Source: Physcia stellaris (taxonomy: Eukaryota; Ascomycota; Lecanoromycetes; Caliciales; Physciaceae). From it: a stretch of 64,000 bases of DNA. Every line of letters begins with the position of its first letter. The first letter of the stretch is position 1. Shown piece after piece: positions 32,996-45,498 of the stretch. The position numbers were made by a program, and so were the translations under genes. Where the stretch lies: the NCBI GenBank assembly GCA_018902385.1, contig JABSSW010000026.1, forward strand, positions 372,001 to 436,000. Direction: 5' to 3'. The notes beneath the pieces were generated by a model that saw nothing but the letters and a program-made list of their open reading frames with translations, ran no database searches and was not told the origin of the DNA.

Positions 32996-35019
32996 ATGGG
33001 TAAGAAGAGGAAAGCAAGTGGTCAGCTGACCTCTAATGGAGATTCTAGAAAGCCCTCTCTGTCTGACAGCAAGCTTCGAGTGAATACCCATGAAGATGTA
33101 GCAGACTCTGAGGACGAATTCCATAACAATCAGGACAAAATCTTACTCGACGAGGGGCCAGCGCAGAAGAGGCAGAGGAAAGCTCGAGAAGACGGTAAAA
33201 CTTCTTCTGCAGCGTAATCTCTTGAGGCTTAGAACCTAATTCGATACCAGATGAATTCCTCGAGCTCTCGGACGAGGAAGTTCTCTCAGCTTCTCCCAGC
33301 GTCAGCGACTCCGAAGATCTTGATGGAGATGACGTAGCAGAGCCCACAGACCATGAGACTCGAGTCAAGCCTACGGGAACCACCAAGACTGGGCTAATCT
33401 CGGATTCGGACGCATCAGCGGCACCATCAGACGAAGATGATCTTAGCGGCTGGGGAACTTCCAAGCAAGACTATTACAATGCCGATATCATCGAGACGGA
33501 AGCAGACGCACTGGAAGAAGAAGCCGAGGCCCGAAGGTTACAGCAGAAATCCCTCCAGGGTATGACAGAGGCAGACTTTGGCTTTGATGAAGCTGAATGG
33601 CTTGATCCTGGCAGAGAAGATGAAGCCGGTGGTGCGCGAGGTAGAGTGGTGAGCGAGGTGCTGCCGCAACAGGAGATCACAGATGCTATGAGCGCTGATG
33701 AGCGATTGAATATCCTCCGAACCAGGTATCCGGAGTTTGAGCCCTTAGCTCAAGAATTTTTGGATCTGCAATCTCTCCATGGGGATCTGGCTCTAGCCGG
33801 TACCACTGCTCTAAATTTCCAGAAGAGAATGCAAACTAAAGGAAGTGACGCTCAAGGCAAGCTTCCCATTGCAGCAGTCAAGCATACTGCGCTCAGTGCT
33901 TATCTTGCCGCACTGTGTATGTACTTTGCGTTACTTACATCTAGCGCGACAGATTCAGAGGGAAAGGCGACTGCCATGTCGCCGACTGAGCTACGAGATC
34001 ATCCTATTATGGATACCCTGGTCAAGTGTCGAGATCTTTGGAATAGAGCGAAAGATCTTACAATACCCGAACCTGTTCCTATGGATGTTATTCCCTCAGA
34101 AGCGCCAGACAAGTCAACGGATGGAGCTATAGTCACGAATGGCGATACTATGGTAACTAGCAAAGCAAAGCCCAAAAAACGCAAATCCAAAGCCGAACGC
34201 GCCGCAGCGGTCGCCCAAGAGGAAGCCCAAGCTCGCCGACTAGAACGTCTCCGCGAAACCGAAGCCTCTCTTGCCTCACTTTCAGATCTCGCGAAAACAC
34301 ACCCCAAGCCCACAAAGTCTGCACAGAAGCCCACTCCAAACAATGAAGACGATTCCGACTTCGGTGACCCAACACACTTAGCCCCTCACGAAGCAGCGCA
34401 AAAAGCCGAGCGCAAGAAGTCTCTCAAATTCTACACCTCGCAGATTGCAACCAAGCTGCAGAAGCGAGGGGCTGCTGGCAGAGATGCTGGAGGGGACGCA
34501 GATATACCTCACAAAGAGCGCCTGAGAGACCGACAAGATCGACTGAATGCGCAAGCCGAGAAGCGAGGTAAGGACAGTAAGCCTACTAAACAGGAAGCCT
34601 TAGGCGGAGAAAGCGATGAGGAAGACGCTATTGCTGCCAAGAACATCCGAGATGGAGATGAGGGAGGGGAAGATTACTACCAACTCATCAGCGGCAAAGC
34701 CTCCGCCAAAAAAGCCGCAAAAGCCAAACTCGCAGCAGCAAATGCCGCTGTCGCTAATGGCCTGACTCGTATTCCAGACGAGGGACTAGATGAGGAAAGC
34801 AAGCGAGCGATTTCGTATGCTATCGAGAAGAACAAGGGCCTGCATCCGAAGCGCAAGAAGGAAGTGCGGAATCCGAGGGTGAAGAAAAGGAAGAAGTTTG
34901 AGGAGAAGAAGAAGAAGTTGGGAAGTATCAGGCCTGTGTATAAGGGTGGAGAAGGGAAGGGGTATCAGGGGGAACTGACGGGTATCAAGGGCAATTTGGT
35001 GAGGAGTGTGAAGCTCTAG
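32996..35019 (+). CDS. SAS10: U3 snoRNP / SSU processome protein SAS10/UTP3
   Basis: Exon 1 is 32996-33194 and exon 2 is 33251-35019. The 56-base phase-1 intron has donor GTAAAA and acceptor ACCAG, and the join reads ARED-DEFLELSDEE. The product is 655 residues. It has a basic N-terminus, long acidic tracts, the Sas10/Utp3/C1D domain at about residues 210-300 (ILRTRYPEFEPLAQEFLDL, then AYLAALCMYFALL), a Lys/Glu-rich middle and the conserved Sas10 C-terminal domain (AIEKNKGLHPKRKKEVRNPR, then GSIRPVYKGG and the GIKGNLVRSVKL end). It acts in the nucleolus in early 18S rRNA maturation. Confidence 0.93.
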
Positions 35020-35168
35020 TCTTAGAGACGATTAGGATCGATGGTAGATATGTGGACGGCAGATGATGTGTATGTTGCGTACTGACGTAGGTGCCAATCG
35101 TAAGTAGAAAACATCAAGCCAGCAGTCCATGTAGATGAGTATAATATGTTTCCTTGCCGGGTTTTCCT

Positions 35169-35220
35169 GCTTCTTCTTCTTCTTCTTTTTTTTCTTCTCC
35201 TTCTTCTTTCCCTTCTTCCT
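35169..35220 (+). repeat. Polypyrimidine tract
   Basis: TTC/TTT-rich low-complexity run in the 3' flank of SAS10. Confidence 0.6.
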
Positions 35221-35682
35221 CATATCAACATCCCCTCGTCAACTCAGCTTTGCGAAAAGCTTCAAAGCATTCGGAAACATGACCAAACAACAAAATCCCC
35301 AGCCCAATGTCATCAAAATCTAACTTAACCACAACGCACAAGGAAGCAGCGGACATGTTCCTCCCAGGGAGCCTGCAAGCTTGCTGCTGTCTGAGTGTAA
35401 TGAGCCTTTAGTACGTACACTCGCCCCGGACAGAATGGAGTGCGGATAGAAAATAGAAAACACTTGTCAGATCCAGGTTACCCGTCTTTGGAAATCAGAC
35501 CGTGAACAGATATGGATGGAGTTTTGAATTTGCCGGATTTGCCCAAGTCGGGCTGTCGTTCATTGAATCGGTTTGCGGTGAATAATTGTTGGTCAATAAT
35601 GGTCACGTGGGATGAGATCCGCACTCAATTTTGCCACGGGCGAGTGGTACCAGACAGCCAGCCATAATCGGATCATCAAAGT

Positions 35683-36626
35683 TCATATTCGGTTTTTTAT
35701 TACCGAGGAATCAAGCTCTGCATTGACGTCTTGCCGAGCAGCTGGGAGTTGCGAATACCCCATCCCCGACTGAAGCTCTTCCAATCCATCCAGTCTAGGA
35801 AATGGCGCTTTTTGTTCCGAACCATATTGGCCACCGGTACCAGCCGCAAGTTGGCCCTTGAGGTCTTTGTTGAGGCGCTTCTCTCGTATATAGAGGAACA
35901 GCACTGCCCCTAGAGCTGCAAGGAGCGGCACGCCAACACCTACACCGACTCCGGCTCCTACGGCTACCACTTTCTGTCCGTCGTCCTCCTTCTTCGTTGG
36001 GTTTGCCGAAGGTGCCTGGACAGCCTCTGTAGATGCAGCTGCGTCAGGGTTTTGCGTGGACTTTGCGCCGTTCATGCCAGTGGATTGGGATGGCTCGGCA
36101 GTGCCGGTCTGCAATGCAGACTTCGCAGCAATGGTGTATCCTGAGATGAAGTTGGTCCCATTTTCGATCTGAGCGATCCCCTCATCAGGCAGCTTGAACA
36201 GGTTACTTCCATCCGTAGTATCTTGGCAGCAACTCGTGGTATTACCATTAGAAGAGCAGCACCAGTCGTTGTTGGAACAGCGGTACAAAGTGTCTTCTCC
36301 ATCTGTGCGGCCGACGGCTAGCGCATTCTTGTTAGAGATGCGTAGGAATTAAACGCTTTCGAGATTGACTTACTCTGGATGCACTGTTGGAAACATGTTT
36401 TGTCTGACCACTGTTTCTGTGTGCACGCGCCAGTGTTTAGTGAGCTATCCCACTGCAGAAAGCAGAGTCCATTGGTGAGGCATGCTGCTCCATTGGCGCA
36501 GCAATGGGTAGTCGTTGAGGAGCCATTGCAAGGTATGTGATCTTTGGCTTTGGTCCCAGCGGGAAAGAAGCATTGTTGTGCGGCTACGAACAGGGGAACA
36601 GAAGCTAAGGAGAGAAGGAAGATCAT
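35683..36626 (-). CDS. Cys-rich secreted/membrane protein, single TM
   Basis: Exon 1 is 36626-36374 and exon 2 is 36317-35683. The phase-1 intron has donor GTAAGT and acceptor GCTAG. The product is 295 residues. It has a signal peptide (MIFLLSLASVPLFVAA), a cysteine-rich ectodomain (about 14 Cys, including HCC, WCC and SCC motifs), a Ser/Thr/Ala-rich stalk, one membrane span (VVAVGAGVGVGVGVPLLAALGAVLFLYI) followed by basic residues REKR, and a 70-residue cytoplasmic tail. The layout matches a common class of fungal surface proteins with unknown ligand, sometimes likened to wall sensors. No catalytic motif is visible. Confidence 0.8.
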
Positions 36627-37635
36627 GATTCGAGATTCGAGGATTGTGTTTTACGGTCTCGCAAGCTCGGCACTACAAGAATGACCTACTGTATTCCCTC
36701 CCACGAATACTACATGGACTGAGGAGACTATTTAATAGGACTTTGCATGAAAAACATCTGGTCATGCCAGAATCCACAAGGCTAGCGAGGCACTGTCGAG
36801 CGACAGGGGTTTCATCTTGCAGGCTGCTGTACTCCCTGTTGACTCTTTTTACGATAGGTACTATTATTGAAATAATGTCGTTCCTTGATAGGTCGAGCAT
36901 TAAAGCGTTGTCAAACGTCGTGGGGGCTGGGAGCCTGGGCGGCTGCGCCTCCTCCTACGACCGAAATAGGTCTCAGTTTAGACTGACTACCCGTCTTGTC
37001 ATTATTAGAAGTACTCGAAGCTCTGATTCAATGGAATCAACTGTTGTATTTTCCGTCCATGTGTACTGTAAAGTGCATATATCGGCCGAGCCTCCCCAAG
37101 TCGTGAGGACTCCATGAAATGATTTTCGAGTACGCACTATTCGAGTTTTGCTGCAAAGCCAAGTGTTCGGTATCGACTTGACGCTTTCGTATCATCGTAA
37201 AGCCATGACGCGTGTATCCAAGCAACGTCATCATATCCAAGTGGACACCTATGGTCTGTTACCTAGTGGTCTAACTTTCATATTCTAGCCCTGACCGACC
37301 TGCGATTACCCGACTTGGGACGGAATCGAAAGATGATTTCTTTTTCATGGTATATTCGTATATTTCGTGTCAAGAACGGGTAGACTTTTATCACAATGGG
37401 TATGTCAGTGAAGATGCATAAGAGGCAAGGTAGCACGACACCAGACCGTGGGGGGGTTTTATTTTGGAAAGAGACGTCGCTCGCATTCTCATGGCAAAGT
37501 CTTGGACTCTCTCTGGAAATCACTGGAAGTGGACCATGAGATTTTCTGCAACTTTAGTTCGCTTGTTTCACCTGCGATGAGAGCTCCGTTGCACTCGTCG
37601 ATGGGCCCACACACTCTCTGGATCGCATAGTTACG
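36627..37635. other. Intergenic region with a dispersed repeat half
   Basis: Short ORFs only. It contains the inverted partner (37280-37450) of the repeat at 29880. Confidence 0.4.
37280..37450 (-). repeat. Dispersed repeat, copy 2
   Basis: Inverted relative to copy 1 at 29880-30070; diverged, with several gaps. Confidence 0.5.
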
Positions 37636-39471
37636 TTATGCATGATCTTTCAAGTAATATGCTTCAACAGCAGCTGTCCCTGCAACAGCAGCCATTACCC
37701 AGAATGGCAATACCACAAGTCCTCTTTTGGAGCTCCAGTCGAACAAAGGCCCGGTGACCAAGGGCCCGATGGAACGGGCGAGGCAACTGAAGGATGCCGA
37801 AGCACCATTGATCGCTGAGAGATCTTTGGTTGAAGGCGCCGTGTTCGTAATCCTAATTGAATTTGTTACTTCTAGACAAGAGATACGTGACACGCATAAA
37901 ACTCAGGATGGCGGGAGTTTGCTTACAAAATTGCCGAACAAACATAACCCAGGGCCACCAGGAGCACCTTTATCCAGAGGTCGACAAGTAATGCAAACAT
38001 TGAAAGAGGGGATGGAAGTTTTACGACAAAAGGTGTCAAGCAATACAAAAGGGGAAATACAGACAACACGCAGCGATAAGTGCGAAGTGCCCCTAACCTG
38101 GTGACTACCCTTGGTACAACGAAGAATTGCACAATTATAGCTGTCGCAGCTTGAGTGAGGAGCACGTTACCGATGCTCGCGGACGAGAATCCAAATCCGC
38201 CGTTAAGCCTGAGGAGCGATTTACTTCGTACTCGTGGAATATTGCTTGTGGGGCGTGGAGACGCAAGAAAGACGGGGATTAGAGTATCTGACGCAACTTT
38301 GTGGAATGCCAAAAGTGAAACTGAAAGTATTTGAAGAACCACTTGGGCCGTAAACGGTGTCCCCTGAGGACCCTGTAAGGAGGTGTGTTCAATGGCTAAG
38401 GATGATCGACCACGATTTGAGAGCTCAATACAACCAGACTGTCGGTCGGTAGCACTGGCCGAGGCCACACCTACATCCATATCATCGGCGTTGACAATTG
38501 AGTACCCGGCAGAGCTTAGATTATCCCGCATTCCGAGGTATCTAGCCATCGTTTTCTTCAGGAATAGGAAGAATCTTACCCCTATGTCAGGTCGTCGCGA
38601 GAATTGAGGATTTGTCTCGACCAGCAGCGTGAAAGCGACTGCAGACGTGATTACGAATATTGTCGCTACCACTAGGTTCGGTAGAAGGAATGGGTATAGT
38701 TCCCAGAGCGATCCGGGATGAAACATGTGGGGAAATCGTTTTGCAGGTTCTGCGGACAATCCGCCAATGACTGGGCCTATTATGCTTCTGATCGAACCTT
38801 ATCAACAGTTTCAATGCAACAGGTTGCGGAAGAATTTGTTACCCAAGACCCCTGAGGAATGGTACCACTGAGAAAGCTCTTGCTGCATAGAGTCTTTTGT
38901 ATTAGTTCGGCATCCACTCTCAGTATCCAGATGACTCGCAAGGAGGCTTCAGTACCTTGATGTTCTTTATTCCTAACCAGCTCTCCTACGCATGTCTGTA
39001 CCACCCCAACATTGGGGTTTGTTAGCCCACCCAAGGCTCGTATCGCTACCGCAACAAAGACAGAATCAGAGAACCCAAAGCAGACCGCAAGAAACGTCGC
39101 CGCGAATGCACCTATTAAGAGTGTTGGCTTTCTTCCTATGCGATCGCTAACTCTGGCCCAGATTGTGCCGCTGACAAATTCCGAGAACGTGAAGACGGAA
39201 ACCAGGAGGCCTACGACGAATGCTGGATTTGCTTGACTGACGCCCTCAAAAGAAGATACCATGGAATATGCATAGGGAAATATGGAGGTCCAGGCCAGAG
39301 CTTCACTGAATCTAAACAGGCCTTAAGAATAGTTAGCTGATACAAATCGATTACAAGAAACGGCTCGGACTTGCCCAAAATGATCAATTGCGTGCGCAGC
39401 TCTGCATATTTATGCTTTGAATTGGCACGGTCATCTTCGACCGCGAATTCATCCTGGCGAGAAATGGCCAT
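37636..39471 (-). CDS. MFS transporter (DHA1-like)
   Basis: There are five exons: 39471-39375, 39321-38956, 38882-38843, 38787-37927 and 37852-37636. All phases match and give 526 residues. Family motif A is present (WARVSDRIGRKPTLLIGAF), and motif-rich helices include RALGGLTNPNVGVVQT and RAFSVVPFLRGLGSIIGPVIGG. A long cytoplasmic loop of about 120 residues separates the two six-helix halves, and the end reads GPLVTGPLFDWSSKRGLVVLPFW. The first intron has a GC donor (GCAAGT) with a strong CTAAC branch. The family exports drugs or small metabolites, or imports metals, by proton antiport; the substrate is unknown. The start is 380 bases from the divergent aldo-keto reductase, so co-regulation is possible. 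Confidence 0.85.
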
Positions 39472-39851
39472 TTGTACGCCAGGCCCAGATCTGCTTGAAG
39501 CTAACCGTCTCGCTAGTTGTGAAAGGGGGTTTGCGCGTCTAGATCATTGGTTAAAACTCCTGTCAGTATTCTACTAGGCATGCAGCCTGCCAAGCCAATC
39601 AAACCACTACAATAATCAATTAATATGGTGGACTTACATACTTATCCTAATGTGTCCAGCGAGTGCGGAGCCTGAACTTAGTTACTGCAGAATTGTCCTA
39701 CATCACTTTCACTGTTTCACGAACGTTTTCATTATCAATACCTCCGTACAGATCCCCGTACTGTATCGAAACTTTGGGCGTATGAAAGCCCCAGATTCTG
39801 CTCGCTACCTTACCGCACATTTAGCGATGAGCCTATTCTGGATTTCTGATT

Positions 39852-41198
39852 ATGATCCCCCCGGACTCATTCCCATTGCACGGTAGTGCTGCACGTATTC
39901 CTTCGAGAGGTCTAGGGACGTTCCAGGTAGATCCCAAAGAGTACCCTGAGGGTTCTGTGAAAACCTCTGTTCTCAAGGCGCTCGATCTTGGATATCGGCA
40001 TATAGATGCTGCACTTGGCTACGGATGGGGCTCAGTAGAAAGAGGTATAGGTCAGGCTATTCAAGAAAGCCGGATCCCAAGAGAAGAACTTTTCATCGTC
40101 ACTAAACTGTACGCAATACACCAATTCCGAGCGTAGATCGGCGCGATACTTGTACCTTTCTGATAGCGGTCATTCGGTGGCAAGGCATAATTGCTTCCAT
40201 AAGCCCGAGGATGTCGAGGTTGGTATAAACATTAGTTTGAAGAACCTGGGCCTCGACTATGGTGGGCCCCTGCCGAATATGCTTAATCCTATCCTAGTAA
40301 TATCACTAACCAAGACTTAGTTGACTTGTACCTGATGCACTGTATGTCGTCGAACCCTGGTCGGCTTCGAGCCTAAGAAATATGTTAAAATCAGGACAGT
40401 TCCCTATGCCTACGCAACCACAAAAGATTACGGAACACAGCGAGATCAACACGGAAAGGCAATAATTGACCCTTGTTGAACTAATTATGTAGAGATACTG
40501 AGTACTGAATACTAGCCCATAGTAGACATACAATTGTCGAGAGCATACAACGAAACATGGACTGCAATGGAACATCTAGTCGATAAGGGGAAAGCAAAGA
40601 TGATAGGTAAGAAGCTCAGGCTATTCCTTGCTATCTACGGACTCACCAAAATGCTAGGAGTTTCGAATTTTTCCAGTCCGAAGATCAAGCGCCTTTTGTC
40701 TTCAGCTCGAATTCATCCGGTTGTCAACCAGGTTGAACTCAATCCATACTTCCCGCAGAAAGGACTTTTTCGATTTTGTCAGGCCAACCATGTTCACGTT
40801 ACAGCGTACGGCCCGCTTGGTTGCACACCAGTGCCTGTGCTCATCGGACGACGCGGTCCTGGTCCCTTGGATGATCCAATGGTACACCAATCCTCTCACA
40901 ACGGGAACAATGTTCGCTAAGGTCGTGCTAGATTGGGAGCCTCGCCGACAAATACTCGAAGACGCCGGCTCAAGTCATCCTGTGTTTCCTGATTAACCGT
41001 GGAGTGTCGGTGATTCCTAAATCAAATAACTTGCAACGCATTGAAGAGAATTACGACTGCCTATTTGACATGGATCCCCTGGACTTCTCAATCATCGATA
41101 ATTTGATGGGGATTGATGGCGAGCGAGGAGTTCGCAACCTTGAGACAAGGGACTATTTGGGTTTCGACAACTTCAATGAGGAGTTTGAGGAACCGTGA
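39852..41198 (+). CDS. Aldo-keto reductase
   Basis: Seven exons give one open frame of 337 residues: 39852-40108, 40167-40261, 40321-40341, 40400-40458, 40516-40606, 40658-40881 and 40932-41198. The barrel signatures are GYRHIDAALGYG (catalytic Asp and Tyr), IVTKL (Lys) and DLYLMH (His). Later blocks read LSRAYNETW, IGVSNFS, NQVELNPYFPQ, TAYGPLG, PAQVILCFLINRGVSVIPKS and the NADPH-binding end. The residue after the catalytic His is Phe where Trp is usual. The exon 4 donor is GC (GCAATA), which is weak. The family reduces aldehydes and ketones with NADPH. It converges on the fructosamine kinase gene and diverges from the MFS gene. The splice model is inferred; a decayed gene is less likely because all seven phases fit. 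Confidence 0.72.
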
Positions 41199-41561
41199 GA
41201 TAATTAATGATAGGCAGTAGGTCTGATTTGGTCGCTCCTCCAGGTTACAGTGTTACTATTGAATACAAAAGCTCTCCCTGTCCCAGAATCAAATACCTGC
41301 ATCTCTAAGCAACCTATCGTGATAGCTAATGCGGTCCGTCTTATTGAACTTTTACTTCATTGATTACGGTCAAGGTAACACTCGCTCCATCATGATTTAT
41401 GGTAGTATCTCGAACCATAATGGGTTAATCAGCCGCTCATTTTACTTCCTGGGGCTCTTTGGGCTCCTCATTCCCTTGCATGTTCAGTTCCTGAACGCAG
41501 ATCTTCGGGACAAAACATCTCACACAACTTCGTCATATCATCGAAAACCCTACGCAGCAAG

Positions 41562-42863
41562 TCAGCTAGCTGTTACTGGAAGTCTCGATGAGAAGGTAGG
41601 ATCATACACTTGCCGCTGATTGCATCCTGGAATCAAGATTGCTGTTCCAATATTGAAGCGCAGCGAATACAGCAAATTGCGTGCGTCCCATTCGTCCTCT
41701 GCTCCACACCAAGATAAGAATAGTATCCAACATCGATGCCTCGACAGGGAGCTTACCGGGTTCAGACACAGGAAAATTGAGCTTATAATTCTCAACGTAG
41801 CTCTTGTTGCTCAGACGGTGTCTTGGGGCACGCCAGTTGCCTAGCTCATACTCATTATGTGCATACATAGCGCCTGCGTCGAAGACAAATGGCTCCCCAG
41901 TATTCATATCAGTCGCCGTGTTTTCGTCCCATAAATCTCCATGGATCAGACATGGCTTGATTGCTCGGCCATTGGACTGTAAAGGCCCGAGGAGCCTGGG
42001 AATAACGTTCTCAAGAGTCAGGCGGCAGACGTGTTGAAATTCCGGCCAAATGCCATGTTTTTCCTCGTCCAGTTGTACTTGATGTGCGAGTTGGTCTCGA
42101 TACAGTGCTTCCCAGGAGCTATCCCAACGATTTGTCACTTGGGTGAGCTTGGCGTGGCATGTAGTAATATGAAATCCAAATTTGCCGGTAGGTGAAATGG
42201 AATTTCTGTGAACTTCCGCTAGTCTGGCAGTAAACTTGACAGGATCTGGCGGCTGTTCTCCAATCTCCCGAAACTCAGCCAGCAGGAAGTACGTCTCAGG
42301 GTCCTCTTTCTGATAGCGCCCCCAGGCAAATGGCTCAGGGGTAAAACTCGGAGTGACGGCGTGGATTGCCTTGAGAGATTCGAATTCTCCTTCAATCATG
42401 GATCTCCCTATTTGGCCAAGTGCGGCAACCTAATATAGCTGAGCAATTATAATATAATCAACAGTGGACAGGACAGAGGTGACTACCTTCAAGAAATAAT
42501 CCTTGCGCTTACCATCTGGCAGCTCAGTGCTAATCTTTGCCGTCCGGCCCCACAAGGACATTCCATAATTGCGTGCCGCGAGAACGACCGTGCCAGGAAC
42601 AGGTAGAGCTAAACATCTCAATGAGTTCAGAAACATCAACTCAGTGGAATCCATCAGGCTAAAGCCAACGACAGAGGAAAGAAGCTCAAATCGGAATGGG
42701 CAGCCGACCAGAGGAAGAACATATAAGACTTACCCTTCACGACGTTCTCGTCGAGCGTGCAATTTCCGCCAACCTTGGGCGGAGGGATAGGCCCAGCAAG
42801 CACCTCCGTTCCACCGTGACGGTCGATGTCGATGACATGATCTGGAATACTGCTGTCGGCCAT
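41562..42863 (-). CDS. Fructosamine/ketosamine-3-kinase family protein
   Basis: There are four exons, 42863-42734, 42608-42487, 42429-41757 and 41698-41562, all phases matching, giving 353 residues. It opens DENVVKALPVPGTVVLAARNYG; the nucleotide-binding region reads SLWGRTAKISTELPDGKRKDYFLK; the catalytic loop is LIHGDLWDENT; the metal-site region reads FVFDAGAMYAHNEYELGNW; and the tail is RNLLYSLRFNIGTAILIPG. Members phosphorylate the sugar of glycated lysines (fructosamines or ribulosamines), after which the sugar falls off as a reactive dicarbonyl. The final 20 residues (VYDPTFSSRLPVTAS) look shorter than in relatives. It converges with the aldo-keto reductase gene. Confidence 0.88.
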
Positions 42864-44096
42864 TTTGAAATAATGCACTGGAGCACTGTGATGTTGTTGA
42901 TCGACCGGGCCCAATAGGAAAATTACTACCGTATCCCGGAAATTCCCGGCATCCAACGTGTCGGTTGTAATATTACCACGTTTTGCATACTTACTTTCTT
43001 TACCTCAATGCATGAGGAGGGGGTACCATATTGCAGACCTATCTTAATCGACCGAATTCACTGCGAAAGGACTGGACTGCACTAGGCCAGAATTTGCATA
43101 ATTTTCTCAGGTGGGATCACACCGGGCGACCAACTGGCACAAGAGGTAGAGTTATGATCTTCGAGGCTCTGAATCGGCTGACATCTCACTAAAATCCCAT
43201 ACTGTCCATTGCTTACTCCATCGGCGGATTGTTATTAAGAAGGTACTTAGTAACACGAATGGCCAGTTTCCGCTCTAAAGTTAGCTGAAGACTCCCAGGC
43301 AGATGTTCAGCGAAGGATGACGATTAGTTCTCTAGGAACATATCTGAGATGCATGGGATGCTAGCTTTCTCCTGTACCCCACAAAGGATCGAACTTTGCC
43401 CAAATCTTGGTAGGCATCATGAAAGCAGCTCGTACCAGCGCTCGGAAGAGACATGTCTTGAGGAGACATTGAAAATCTACATAGCAGGTGTTCCATCTGG
43501 ACCAACATGAATTTGACAAAGCTATTTCAATTCTTGTTGATACCTCCAAGATTGGCAGCAGAAATCCGAGAGCAGTATGGTCTTGCCTGGGTTTCTGTTT
43601 GAGAGCGTGCGTGCCTTGCGGAGTTGAGATCTCAGATGAGCCGTTGGTAGTTGGTAGTGACTGTCCTGGGTAGAGCTTGGGCAGGGCAGGTGAAAGCCTG
43701 GATGCACGATAGCCCGCCACCGGGACCGCTACGGAAGATTTTCAAAGAATGTCCAAAGTATCCATGAAATGATGTCTGAGAATCAATTCGGTATTTTCAA
43801 AAGGTACCTAGCTCGCTTAGGTAGTACTTGAGGTACCCCCCTACTAGCGCCGAGAGTCCCACGTGTGATCTGCCCCAAAGTGTGGGGAAACCATCGCCAA
43901 GTAGAATTACCCCACCTCCCATCTTGAGACCGTATCCCTATTCGTCCTCTCCTTCCACGTCTGCAAGCACCCCATTTTGGAGAAAATTTGCTGAGAGAAG
44001 CAACGCCGAGCCTTGAGGTTTTCGGTATTCTCATTGGCTTGATCCGAGCGAGAACAGTGGAGACGGTATTTGAGCACTAATTGCACAATGCCTAAA
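42864..44096. other. No recognisable gene
   Basis: One minus-strand ORF of 119 codons (43361-43720) and others are open but without motifs. It probably contains an upstream exon of the gene at 44097, which I could not place. Confidence 0.35.
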
Positions 44097-44770
44097 GCCA
44101 CTTCTCAGAAATCATCAGGCAGGTCTTCAGCCTTTTCCCCTTTTCCAACGGGCCATTAGCCACTATTGCCAATGCCATACGGCTTATCAACCCTATTACG
44201 CACCAGACTAACCTTCCCTCCACCACAATAGATCTCCACTCAAACCTCAAATCCCTCTCCATAAGCCCCACACCGAACTCAGCTCCACCACCCGACTCCT
44301 GGGAAGAAGAAGCTCTCACACCCACCACCTCCAGCTCATCCTCCCCCTCAAGCCCAACCCACACCAAAGTCTCCAACACAGCAACCGAAGACACAGAATC
44401 CATCCCCTCCGCTCCCCCACCGACCCCCATCTCGCCCACCTACCGCACCTCCACCGCCTCGAAACCAAATCCTACCCGCAACCTCGACAATCTGGTATGG
44501 GACAACCCCTACGGTGCCCCCGCATCACCTTCCTCAAACGCCGTGTCCAGAGACCAGGATGGGAGACGGCCGGAAAAGACCACAGCAGCAGCTGGGAGGA
44601 TGATAGCTGCGGGCTTGGGCGTGCGGCAGCCGAAGAAAACGGAAGAGAATAAGGCGTATGAGAAGGCGGTGAGGGAAAAGGAGAGGAAGAAGAGGGAGAT
44701 GGAGAAGGTGCAGGCGAAGGAGAGGATGGAGGAGGTGGAGAGGGCGAAGAGGGGCGTTTGGGAGAATTAG
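44097..44770 (+). CDS. Conserved fungal hypothetical protein, 5' end unresolved
   Basis: The open frame runs from 44096 to a stop at 44768-44770. It starts with SLFPFSNGPLATIANAIRLINP, then a long Pro/Ser/Thr-rich region, LDNLVWDNPYGAP, and a charged helical end RRPEKTTAAAGRMIAAGLGV followed by a Lys/Glu-rich coil. There is no ATG in this frame, so a first exon must be spliced on. An ATG at 44088 is in another frame, and its best donor (44122) does not give a matching phase. A 43-base intron ending TTCTCAG at 44108, with branch CACTAAT, is one option. The C-terminal helix pattern is familiar from unnamed ascomycete proteins. Function unknown. Confidence 0.55.
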
Positions 44771-45498
44771 GGGAGACGAGTATCGTGGATGACGTAAGAG
44801 GGTGGATGACTGGGAAGGTGAATAATGGAGGGGATCAGGATGTGAAAGGCGAGGGAGAGAAGAGGAGAAGCTGTGTCTTGCATATTGATGGCTGGGTGGC
44901 ATGTATAAGTATCGATTGGGCATGGCGGCCGCTTGGGACCTTCAGAGGCGTATTGTTGGTTGTCTGGTTTTTTGGCTTCTTGCTTTTGAAGACACTTTGA
45001 TGTGACGCAATGCACTATAGCAATGTTGCATGCAAATCGTAATCCGAAGCTGGAGCGAAATGTGATGTTGCCATTCTGCTTCCTCGTTAGCCCAAGGCCC
45101 AAGTAAAAATGAACACGACATCTTCATGGGAATCATGGTAAACAAGCGAGAAGCCACGCAGCTAGACATCCGTGAGCAGCAGGTATCAAGTGAATGCGAA
45201 GTCGTGATAGTAAGCTTAAAGTGTTAGCTAAGGGGGACGTCTAGAGTATTTTGTCCAGCTGCCGAAGTATGGACCAAGTCTGCCTAATTACCCTCCTGAA
45301 CATACTGCCATAAGATACTCCAGATGCCCCCTCCCCCTTAACACCACCATCGATCGGTAGAGGAATACAGGTGTGGGTCCTCCGATAGTCCAAAGTCTCC
45401 CAGGAGCGTTTTTTGCACAGCCGCGGAGCCACCCCACATCCTCACTCTTTAGCTTCGCAACGTCGTGGGCATCATTACAATCGTCCTTGGGGTTACGC
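44771..45498. other. No recognisable gene
   Basis: 3' flanks of two converging genes; no supported ORF. Confidence 0.4.

Noticed and set aside
39852-41198. Aldo-keto reductase as a pseudogene
   Set aside because: The frames look broken at first, but seven exons with matching phases rebuild every family signature.
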